NCBI GenBank assembly: GCA_013396915.1
Contig: VWZL01004638.1
Span: forward strand, 434,001-498,000
DNA: 64,000 nt
Reading direction: 5' to 3'
From: Stercorarius parasiticus
Taxonomy: Eukaryota > Chordata > Aves > Charadriiformes > Stercorariidae
Both the position numbers and the translations under genes were made by a program. Below are positions 37,201 through 47,560 of the stretch, one piece after another (position 1 is the stretch's first letter; every line of letters begins with the position of its first letter). Below the pieces are notes generated by a model. The model had not been told where the DNA came from. It made no database searches and was given only the letters and a program-made list of their open reading frames with translations.

Positions 37201-39905
37201 TGTAAGAATATCAAAACCTTTCCATTATTTAAATTATTTTCAGAGACTGCAGTTATCTTACAAACTTCTTTAATTTTTAGCTGATTATTCTAATGTAGTT
37301 TGTAGTTTGGTTGTTTTAAATGGATGTTGCTTTTCTTCTGAATTCTTCAACTTATTTATCCCTTATGTATTTTAGGCTTTTTTGGAAGAATGTTCACTGT
37401 TTGTTCTTCTGTATTTTAAATAAAGGAGCTTCATAAATAGTAGATCTCATAATTACTTGAGGGTTTCTGTGAAAAATAATCTGGTGCTTTAAAAAAGAAA
37501 GTAAATGTGATCCTCTTCTTTTGGTCCAGTTTATTTTTGATGCTCTATATTTTGGTGGTAGCAGACATCAGGCGGCTGAAAAAAGGGATTGTCTTGCCTG
37601 TGCCATTTTAAAAGTATTTGGAGATAACCTCTTCCTGCAGCGCTTTTTTTTGTTGTTGTTTATTTAATCAATTACTTGGTAACGGTTTAGACACTACATG
37701 GAATGGAAGGTTCAGGCTTTTTTACTTGGTTTTTGAAATCCTTCTTAAATTAACTGCAGCAGCCTTGTGCTTAGCTTTCTACAAACTCATATACTCTACA
37801 CTGTACGGAACAGTGAAGTGTATTCATATGTAGATAACATGCCATGCATTTGTGACCGACTTGGTTAGGTTTCTGAAAATAGCCTTTAGCTTTTCTATTG
37901 TTCAGTTGATTAGCAAAGTTTAATAGAGATTTATGTCAGAGAAGTCTGAATGCTCTTAGTCTTGTCCTTTATTGGAAGGTCTTTTAATGCTTTGCAGATC
38001 AGAAATTTGTCACTAAATGGAAAAGCAAGATTTTTAATATTATAATAGTATGACAAAAATAGTATGTACGTTATGCAGCAAAATAGGTTTAGCCTTAGTT
38101 TGTGTATTTGCAATAAAAGTCTGTTGGATTAAGTGTTTTGCTTAGCTACTCGAGGATACGTGAGTCTTTCTTGCTCTCAAGATACTTCGCACTGATGTTA
38201 GTGTCTCAGGATCACTATCTTATATATCAGGTAACAAGGGAGTTTGAATTTCAGTTCCTTAATTTGTTTCAGACCTTTTGGTAGTTCTCAGGCTTTGACT
38301 TTGTCGCTCTTGTATTCTGATTCCATAATGGTAAAAGGGACGTTATGATTTTTCCCTATCTAAAGAGCAGGGGAAAGGGACTATATTAGTCTGTGTGGTG
38401 CTCTGAAATAAGGTGAGAAAGAAGAAAACATCTTTCTTTTCATCTTCTGTGAGCGATTTTGCTGGTAAAGAGGAGAGAATTATGACAATGCAGAATATCC
38501 CTTTACTAAGTCTTGGTTATCGAAGTAGCAGGGAAACTGGCCTGATGCTAATCTCATGTGATGTCCTAGCCATTAAAGTAAAAAACAATAGTATAAATGT
38601 ATTCAGGTAAATTATACAGTTACTTTGGTATCAATATAGCAAAATTTTTAATACCACAGTATAAACAAGTACTATCTTCTTTCCCATAGAGATCTCAGCG
38701 TGAGACTGACTAAGCATATCATAAAGTTTGTTCAACCTAGCTGTGGATGTATTGCAGTTCTGGAAGCTTGGGCTCTGTACCTGCTCTTGCCATCTGTGAT
38801 TTACCTTTGCTCTTTTCTTGGCTCTGATCCTTTGTTTGTGAATAAATGTCCTGGTGAGTTGAACGTCTGTTAAGTTTGTTATCTTCTTTTTTTCTCATTC
38901 ATGTTGCAAGTATAGTGGCACTGAATGCACCTTAGGGGTATATTACATTACCTAAAAAGCTAACTTGACAGCACGGAAACATTGGAGAAAGGCAGAAGTT
39001 GAGGATGCTTTCTGAATTAATAAATCAAGGTCTCTGTTCTTCTGCCTTTTTTCTTTTTAATTTCTGGTCAGCATTAGGAGAAGAGAGGCCACCGCATCTT
39101 TGGCCTGAATTTGTTGAAATCATAATTCAGCAAATGAGCTTCACTTCCCAGGTTCACTGATTTTATTAGGAAATCTCCACAGCTGATACTGCTTTCTTAG
39201 TTTGTTAAAATACTGGTTTATAATACTTAGTCAGTCATTTCTACTTTGCCTTTTCATCAACTAATCTGTAAGTTTTAGTAATGTTTAAAAAGGCAGACAA
39301 AGATAGTATGGAAATTTTCGCATTAATTTAGATGGGTTTTTAAAATATGTTTTTGGTTTTTTTTTTTTTACTTATCAGGCAGTAACATGATATAATTACA
39401 CATATTGCTAACAAGAGCTCTGTAGGACAAACTCAGTAGCATTTAAAAGATTCTCTGATGATTTACCACAATTTCACTGTCCCAGCAGTAAGTTTTCATA
39501 AGCCCCAGTAAGATTAGTGGAACACATACATATTAATTGGAAGAGATTAATCATATCTTTTCTTCTGTTTTTATCCCTGTTTTGTCTGCTTTTTCACCTG
39601 TGTGCTCTAATATGAGCACTTTCCTTTTTACCTGTTACCATTACATGTAGAAAATGGTCAGTAAAGCCTCTTAGTTGCTGAATTACATTTTCATTCTCAA
39701 AGTCATCTGATGACATATTTCAGTTAAAACTATCCAGCTACCTTTAACAATTTTGAAATTTTTAGCCTTTTAATGACTTTTGGCTTTCCTGCACACAAGT
39801 TCTTAGCTTCACCACTAGTTTTTGGTCTTTATCCTTTACATTAAGGACTCTTGCATCACCCTAAGACTGTGGTGTGTGTTGAGGGGAAAAACTAGGAACT
39901 AGAAC
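34291..39905. other. Gene-free AT-rich stretch
   Basis: No gene seen. It contains T/GTT-rich low complexity (about 35643-35692), a T-run at 36018-36030, (AG)n at 36144-36160, an A-run at 36364-36371 and a T-run at 39356-39369. Short AT-rich ORFs up to about 90 codons have no domain. No transposon recognised before the LTR at 39906. Confidence 0.65.
36144..36160 (+). repeat. (AG)n microsatellite
   Basis: About eight AG units in a row. A short simple repeat. Confidence 0.85.
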
Positions 39906-41006
39906 TGTATTGTATTGGGTTTGCATAGCAAGGTTTTGGTAGCAGGGGGGCTACAGGGGTGGCTTCTGTGAGAAGCTGATAGAAGCTTCCGCCATGTCCA
40001 ATAGAGCCAATGCCAGCTGGCTCCAAGAGAGACACACCACTGGCAAAGCCCGAGCCCATCAGCAATGATGGTAGTGCCTCTGTGATAACATATTTAAGAA
40101 GCAGGAAAAAGTTGCTGTGCAACAGCAACTGCAGCCAGAGAGAAAAGTGAGAACATGTGAGAGAAACAACTCTGAGGACACCAAGGTCAGTGAAAAAGGA
40201 GGGGTAGGAGGCATTCCAGGTGCTGGAGCAGAGATTCCCCTGCATCCTGTGGTGAAGACCATGGTGAGGCAGGTTGTCCCTCTGCAGCTCATGGACGTTA
40301 ATGGGTCAGCAGATATACACCTACAGCCCATGGAGAATGCCACTCTGGTGCAGGCGGATGCCCAAAGGAGGCTGTGACCCCACGGAGAGCCCATGCTGGA
40401 GCAGGCCCCTGGCAGGACTTGCAGACCCATGGAGAGAGGAGTCCAGGCTGGAGCAGGTTTGCTGGCAGGAGACTTGTGACCCCATGGGGGGACCCACACT
40501 GGAGCAGTCTCTTTGTGAAGGACTGCGCCCCATGGAAGGACTCATGTTGGAGAAGTTTGTGGAGGACTGTTTCCTGTGAGAGGGACCCCATGCTGGAGCA
40601 AGGGAAGAGTGTGAGGAGTCCTCCCCCTGAGGAGGAAGGAGCGGCAGAGACAACATATGATGAGTTGACCCCAGCTCCCATTCCCTGTCCCCCTGTGCCA
40701 CTGGGGTGGAGGAAATATTAAAAATCAGGAGTGAAGTTGAGCCTGGGAAGAAAGGAGGGGGGAAGGAGTTTTAAGATTTATTTTTTTATTTCTCGTTACC
40801 CTACTTTGATTGGATTAGTAATAAATTACATAAATTTTGTCCAAGTTGAATCTGTTTTGCCAGAGACAGTAATTGGTGAGTGATCTCCCTGTCTTTATCT
40901 CAATCCCTGAGCCTTTTGTTATATTTACTCCCCCTTGTCCAGCTGAGGAAGGGAGGGATAGAACAGCTTTGGGCATCTGGTGTTCAGCCAGGGTCCGCCC
41001 ACCACA
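39906..41006 (+). mobile_element. Full-length 1.1-kb solo LTR of an avian endogenous retrovirus, long form
   Basis: Begins TGTATTGTATTGGGTTTG and ends CGCCCACCACA, flanked by a perfect 5-bp duplication AGAAC (39901-39905 and 41007-41011). The first five bases look like a slippage duplication of TGTAT. A TATA-like CATATTTAAG sits at 40089-40098. An array of about 50-bp units each with GCTGGAGCAG-like cores starts at 40395, 40447, 40498, 40546 and 40592. A polyadenylation AATAAA lies at 40820-40825. The ends match the copy at 18213-18750 and the middle and 3' half match the minus-strand copy at 14120. No internal retroviral region is attached. The GC-rich array makes overlapping ORFs of 101-146 codons on both strands, which are not genes. 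Confidence 0.92.
40380..40605 (+). repeat. Internal array of about 50-bp units inside the LTR
   Basis: Five diverged units carry the core GCTGGAGCAG or close variants (ACTGGAGCAG, GTTGGAGAAG), spaced 52, 51, 48 and 46 bases apart. Between cores, phrases of the type CCATGGAG recur. The array lies downstream of the TATA-like box and upstream of the polyadenylation signal, so it would sit in the transcribed part of the LTR. Confidence 0.85.
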
Positions 41007-42039
41007 AGAACGAAGATCTTCCCCCTGTTCTAGGTGAGGGTCTGACCTAGCTGTGGGCAGAGAGGCAGGTTCTTACATCCCTGCTGCAGCTCAGCTGCAG
41101 GTTTGAAATGTCTCCTCAGGGGCACTGCAAACTGAGGAGTCCTGTCTCCCATGGGAAAACTCAAAAACACTGAGCTCTCGTGGCTAAAGCTGGTTTGAGT
41201 TACTCATCTCCCTTTTGTAAACACATTTGTTTCTCTTGCTGGTTGTGTTTTGAAAGGAATTTGCAACTCCTGTTTATTTGTTGAAAGACAAGACTGAAGT
41301 ACCTGTCTTTGTGAGGGAGTTCTGTGTGGTGTCTTCTGAGTGGATGGAAATGGATCCCAGTCATGGTAAAACACAAAGAAAAGAAAAAAAAAAAAAAGTG
41401 ATGTGGAGAGTGGGCAGAAGGTTTTTTCAAATAGTTCTGTGTTTATACAGGCTTTCTCCCATCCACTCTGATTCCAGGTTTTCTTCACTTAGTTTGAGGG
41501 CAGACTTTCCCCTAAAACAGGGTGATAGCTTCTACCTGGAGGGGGTGGATCAGTTTTTCAAACCTTAGTCAAAGAAGCGCTCAGCACTGCAATACATTTT
41601 CCCACCTCTTAATCTCAGCCTTATTTGAAATCAGATTTAGGCTCTACAATTTGAGACATGCTTCCTTGGCTGGGAGGCAGCTAAAAATACAGCATTTTAT
41701 ATAAGGCAATTCTGCCTGCTGGCTTTACCCATACCATAGAGCAGTTACAAAGTAGACCAAAATGTATACCTCACTGGTTTGCCCTATTTCAACCTCTGTA
41801 AACAGGATCATTATCTCCTTTGCTTATAATTTGTATGAACTGACCCTATGTGAGATGTTTCCAGAGGTTCTGAAACTGTTATTTTCCCTTGCTGTTATGG
41901 AAGTGGTGGTTTCAAATTACAGTGTGTTTTGCGCAAAAATAGAGATTTCCAAAAGAGTAGCAGAAGGGAATTTTTACAAGGAGCAAGTCCTGACAGCTGC
42001 AGAACAGCAGTATGTGTGGGTCAATCTGTGATAAAAGTT
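41007..42039. other. Gene-free stretch
   Basis: No gene seen. It starts with the right copy of the LTR target-site duplication and contains an A-rich run at 41380-41397. Short ORFs of 60-96 codons surround this tract on both strands and are likely chance. Confidence 0.65.
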
Positions 42040-42480
42040 GCAGCTGAGGTGGACTGTGCTAAGGAGATAGAGTTGCCCTAACTGCAGTCCATTTGTAATT
42101 AGATAAGGAATACTGACAGGAACAGTGAGTTAGTGGCTCCCCTCCAACGAGAGCTATTGACTGAACATTAGGTTTTGCATGAGATGGTGATGCAGTCGAT
42201 AAAAGCATCAGGCCTTGTTTGGAGTAACACTGCCGATTACTCTCTAATTTGCCGCCTGGAAGTGAGCCACAGACATTTCAGCTTCGTGTTTAGTGTTGAT
42301 GAGATCTAGAGCGAACATTTAATCTTATGTTTACTAGCAAACCACTTGTAACGAGGATGCAGCACCACAAAAGGGTAGCTCTCTGATGGCTTTCCAGCAG
42401 TAAAGCTTTGTTTTAGCTGTAACCCAGTTCAAAGCTGTAACTTGATAAGGATGGTTCATTTTGTAAGCTGTAGCTTAAGC
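42040..42480. promoter_or_regulatory. Candidate conserved non-coding block
   Basis: A repeat-free block of balanced composition with TTTGTAATTAGATAAGG near 42091 (homeodomain core beside a GATA site), GCCGATTACTCTCTAATTTGCCGCC near 42230 as a cluster, and GTTTACTAGC. It lies directly upstream of a long T-tract (42512-42525). Enhancer-like by texture; no alignment available. Confidence 0.28.
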
Positions 42481-45400
42481 CAATCTGTTAAACCTTTGAT
42501 GTGTGACTTTATTTTTTTTTTTTTTAAAAAAAGGTATATATGATGTTTGCCTTGTGACTAAAGCACAGTATTCATTTTCCAAATTACAGCAAAGTCTCAG
42601 CTCTTCAAAGAGCTCTAAATGGAAAGGGACACCTATTCATTTGTATAGTCTCACTGCTCGGGGTCCACATGGCTACAGTTGTCTGCCAATGGCAAGCAAT
42701 TTGTAGGACCAGAGCTCTCCTGCCAGCCTCCTCCTCTTGGCTTTGACAGATTTCTTATCAATAGCACTTTACCAATGCTATTATCTTTTTAGATTCATGC
42801 ATGCAGTGATTTAATTTAAAGAAATGCTTTCTTTTTTTGTCTAGAAAGTTAATGAGCATGTATGTCGTGATATGTGATTTACTTTATATCAGGACTACAG
42901 GCTAACAATGCTTAGCTGAAATACAGCTTCAAATGTAAGCTAGCAAATGTGAAAGAAAAAAAAATACAGGAGAAGAGGGAGAAATGTAACTCTGAAGTGA
43001 TTTTTTTAAAAAATCTTTCAGGAATGCATTTGTGTGACTTCACTGTGGTTCTGTTCCCGTGAAGTTGGTTAGTTAAAGTACCTAAAGAGACATCTAATCC
43101 TATTCTATGGCCACTGGAACTAAATACACGTAAAAGATTTGGTACAAAAATAGGTTAGCTTAGGAGATAGGGAATCGGAAGGTTTTCTAACTTCTTGGCT
43201 TTTCATGCATTCACAGAATTTTTTTTTTGCTACCCAGTGGTGATTTGGATCTTTGTGCAATGAAGTATCCAAATTGTAAGTAATTACAGTAGGAAAGAAT
43301 GATACCACAGACAAAGCAGAGTTCCCCAAATCATCACTAACCATAATTGTGCTTTAAATGCTTCATAAAAGATCAAGTGGCAATCATTCAGGAACCTTAC
43401 CACTTTCATCACAGTTGACCGGTCTCCTTAAAGATGTCTTCCCTTAGTGTTAGGCATGTGAGGAGGTGCTTTTTCCAATATTGTAATTCCTGTTGCATGA
43501 AAAGGAATCAAGTTTCTACTCGTGTTCCATGGGAAAGTTGAGGAACCTGTGTATAGCCTATGAATTCTGATTAACCGTAGAGATTCATTAGCGCTACAGG
43601 ATTTGGTCAGGGTTCTTTGTGGGTGCATCTGCTGATGGTGGTGGCAGAGCTTATGGTGCTTATCAGGTGTTTCACTGCAGAACTGGTGTATTAGAGTGAA
43701 ACCAGCTTGTGGCAATCAATTAGATGAAGTTCAGGTAAAAAACATATGTAGGAAGAAGATTTGGTGCAATAAAAAGTTTTGAAAGACAGATTAAGCTGTT
43801 AGAAAAGAGATTGTTGGAGTTCTGTCAGGAGTCCTTGAAGTTCAGGCATTCTCCATAGGCTTGCTGCATGTCAAAAAAGCTGACACAAATGATAATAAAA
43901 ATAGCTCTTGCTCGCATCTTGTATTACTTGCATCCAAACCGGTCCATAAAATTTGTTGGAAGTCTTGGGTACACTTGAATGCAGGATTCAAATTCTGGGC
44001 ACATAGTCCTGGAGCCTTATGAATTCCTATCTCGTGTTATCACTGCTGTCTCCAAAAAACAAGGAAAAGAAATCATTTTGTATAATCCAAATATTAATGA
44101 CACATGACTGGGTTTAGAGACGAGAATAATTACTACCCAGTTTAGATCACTTCTGTGACAGAAATTCCTGTCACCCTGGCAGCAAGGTGGTGGAAGTTGG
44201 TCCAGTTTTGCAGTTGGGCTTCAGGCTTAAGGAAAACCTTTGTATTGATACTGCTTTAGCTAAATGCAATAGGGATTTGAAAATATTTGTAACATCATAT
44301 AGCCACGTGCAGGTTCTGTTCAGGCTTAAACCACCCTATCCACTGAGTGGGGTTGTTCATGAGAAGATCAGTTTTCTCAGGCCTCTTGTAGGTCTGCTGA
44401 TAGCCTCTGTCTGCCTTTAAAAATGCTCAAGCCCTTTCAGCTTGGGAAAGCAGTCATCCTCTGTCTAGTTCATCGGCGTAACTTCTTAATGACTGTTCCT
44501 GTATTTATCTAAAACTTGAAAAAAGAAAAAAAGTTTATGTAACATGAGAGCCTTTAGTTTGTAATTTTTTGTACACTCTGAAACCATTCAAACACAGTGA
44601 CAGTCGCGTTTCATGAAGCATGGTGTTTATTTTCATGTTCTGGGTGAATTGGGACTAACATGGGCTTTTCAGAGTTACTTTGGAAGAGATGTGTAAAGTG
44701 GGAGAGGCCACCAGAAGCTCTGGGTAGGGCAGAATATGAAGAGCAATATGATGTGATTTCAAATTAGAAGACTTGTTTAGGTTGCAAGCCTAGGAACGCT
44801 CATCAGAGGTGGAGAACTGTAAAGGACAGATTTTAAAGTCCAGAAACCTGGGAGCAAAAATTCTGAACTATTCTGGAGACACTGTAGGAAAACGAATGTT
44901 CTATGGGAACAAGAAAGGAAACTAATTTAAGGAAATACATGCAAGTTTTATTTTGTCTGCTTCTGGGAATATTTCCTAATGTGAAGGCAAGAACAATGTA
45001 TTATTTTTTTTTTTAAATTGTCTATCTCTGTGTGTCTATTTGCATAAAATAGCATAAACTACAACTGGCCCTTACAGAGCCCATCCAGAGATGGGATTTC
45101 TGGGAGAAAGTGCATTTAATTTTGCCATTTACTGTGGAGGCTCATTTAAGTTTGGATATCATCACTAATGTTCCGATAGCTTGGTGGGTGGGTTGTATGA
45201 GCTTATTCTGTTGATGGCTAGCTCTAATTAAGAGAGGGCCTATGCACAGCAATACACTAGAGAAGCCATGGACTAAAATAGCACTGCCACACTGATGGTG
45301 AGATTAACAGTGATACCATTCTCCATTTTGCTGGAGGGTAACGTTTTCCTCAAAACAGAATATCCCTAAGCTAGTGTAGGGGATGTTAAACTCATGCAGA

Positions 45401-47039
45401 TGTATTCAGGCTCTTATAGCTGCTTGGTATAATGATTTAATTTAATTAAGCCAGAACAGTACTTGAGCACTGAATAACTTATCAAAATAGATTTAAGGGA
45501 AGAATCAAAACAGTATGTCTCCCCAGATTTTGTCTTGCATGAGGGAAACTTCATCCTGCTGTGATGATCTTCCGTAAAAATGTACTGTACAAAAGTCCTG
45601 AAAGCAGTTGAGGTGGACTTCACTGAAATCTCTGCTGGGTGCATGTGGTATGGTACTGAATTTAGAGGCAAGCTTCTAAGCCAAGACTGCTGTAATCAAT
45701 GATAATATGAGAGTGTACGTGAAGAGATGTGACACCATGTAGGGGTGCATAGCCTGCCCAGGCTGAGTTTTCTCATGCGTAAATGGTACATAAAGGTGTA
45801 TTCAGAAGCCTCTGTTTGTGGTCTGGGGGAAAGTAAGGGAACACTTGCTGTAGTACACTCCAAGATTGGCAACATCATCTGATAAAGTGCCACTGAGGGC
45901 AGCAGGGATGACTGGTCTTTGTTAACCTTTTCAGGCCACTGCCACCATGAGTGATGTGTGATGGACCATTGTATTTTCTTGAGGCTCAAAAGTCAGAGAC
46001 TAAAATATCAGTTTAGATGAAGATATTTCTTCTAACTTGCTGTACTTTGCTGGTATAAGATTTTTCATTTTATCGAATGGGTCCTTTTTGTGTACTTTAT
46101 GGCAGTTGATGCTTGTAATAAGACTTAATTGAATGGCTAATCATTAATTACATGCACAGTTGATCAACTGTATCCTGGTAGGACCTGTAAGAAAAAGGAG
46201 AAGAGGAGAAGTACTTCAGGAAACCTTCCTGTTTTTCTCATAATGGATAGCAGCTCAGTTTTCGTCACAAACATTTTAAACAATGTCCTCATGCTGCTTC
46301 TGCCATTTTATGTTTTTGCTGTTTCATGTTTCTATATTTTTAATGATTTTGCTGGCAGATTGGAAGAAATTGGCTGTGCTTTCGAATTAAAGTTGGTACC
46401 CTCACCACATTGCCATAGTGTGCTCTGGTTAGTATCCTGCCTTTTTCTGGAAGAAACTTCAACTGTCTTTCACATTTAAGTTGTACAAATGCTCGTATTT
46501 CAACAAATATATACTTATCAGAGGATATGCGCCCTAAATAGAACCTGCTAGTTCATCTGAAGGCCTAGTCGGTAAATAATGATGTGTACCAGGCAAGAAA
46601 TGTATCAGTAGACAGTTTTATTATTGTGGCATATGTTTGGTTTTTTTTTCACAACATTTACTTTATGGCATACTCTTACTAGTTACTAAAAATTACTTGC
46701 CAATGACATACAGCTACCTTCAAGGTGAAAGATAACTCTGTAATAGCACCTGTACAGGAAGTAAATATGTGTGCTTAATAAATTGAACTTATAGGAGATC
46801 ATTTAGGTAGGCAGAATGTAATTAGGTAAATTGGAATTTGGTTTGGATCCTGACAATGAATGCGATGAGGTATTAAATAACAAGAGGACTTTATAAAAAA
46901 AACCCAGGGCTCCTAGAAATGCAGTGCTGCCTCTCTCCAGCCCTGAGGTGTAGATTGAATACTACATTGTCTCCGATTCAGCTTCTATTGAAGTTCATGA
47001 GGGAAAGAAATCCCCTATTTTAATGGGCTTTGGATCTGT
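42481..47039. other. Gene-free AT-rich stretch
   Basis: No gene seen. A T-run followed by an A-run (42512-42532) forms a short potential hairpin. Other homopolymers occur at 43220-43228 and 45004-45014. Minus-strand ORFs of 85-97 codons at 43428-43715, 45414-45671 and 45696-45989 are the most protein-like but have no recognised domain. Confidence 0.6.
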
Positions 47040-47560
47040 CCCTGGGAGGGAATTGTGTCAGCTTTGAATCATCAAACCATTTCCCGGTGCACCTGTGTTT
47101 TCCTTGGAGGACACCCATCCAAACAGGGGAGGCATAGTCTTGCTCAAACCGGTGAGATCTGAGAAGATCAAAGCCCAGGGCAGGGCAGCTCTAGCAGCAG
47201 GAGCTGAACAGAACCAGCCACAATGCAGTGGCTGTGCAGTGGGATTTCCTTTGGGAAAACTCATCAGTCCTCCAGAGGTGATGGCCATGAGGAAAGCCAC
47301 AGCTGAGGAAAGAACTCAAGTGACATGGGCTTAGAGGCAGCTGTGCTGTGGTTAGGGGAAAGGATGCACATCACTGTTCATGCCCTTGGGTTGCAAAACT
47401 AGAAACTTGCAGACTGGACTGGATTGACAGTGGTACCAGAAAGTGCAGCCTTCGGACTTTCCTCCCTTTCTCCTCTCCCCTGTAAATAAGTACTCCAAAG
47501 CACTGAGAGAGTTTTTTGTGGTGTCTCGTGTAAATAAAGATTAGTAGGATTAGTTAGCTT
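47040..47560. other. GC-richer unidentified segment
   Basis: This stretch is GC-richer than its flanks, with phrases such as CCCAGGGCAGGGCAGCTCTAGCAGCAGGAGC around 47175-47203 (split here by position, not a single motif). It ends in a pyrimidine-rich run and a GTAAATAAAG string at 47531-47540. Both strands are open for about 80 codons at 47058-47334. It could be a decayed interspersed repeat; I do not recognise it. Confidence 0.35.

Noticed and set aside
40059..40721. Overlapping ORFs of 86-146 codons on both strands
   Set aside because: They lie entirely inside the 1.1-kb LTR and arise from its GC-rich tandem units; no retroviral or host protein is recognisable.
43428..43715. 95-codon minus-strand ORF rich in H, P and T
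   Set aside because: No domain recognised; not separable from chance without a search.
45696..45989. 97-codon minus-strand ORF
   Set aside because: Superficially protein-like but with no recognised family, no neighbouring exon pattern and no start context support; left as background.
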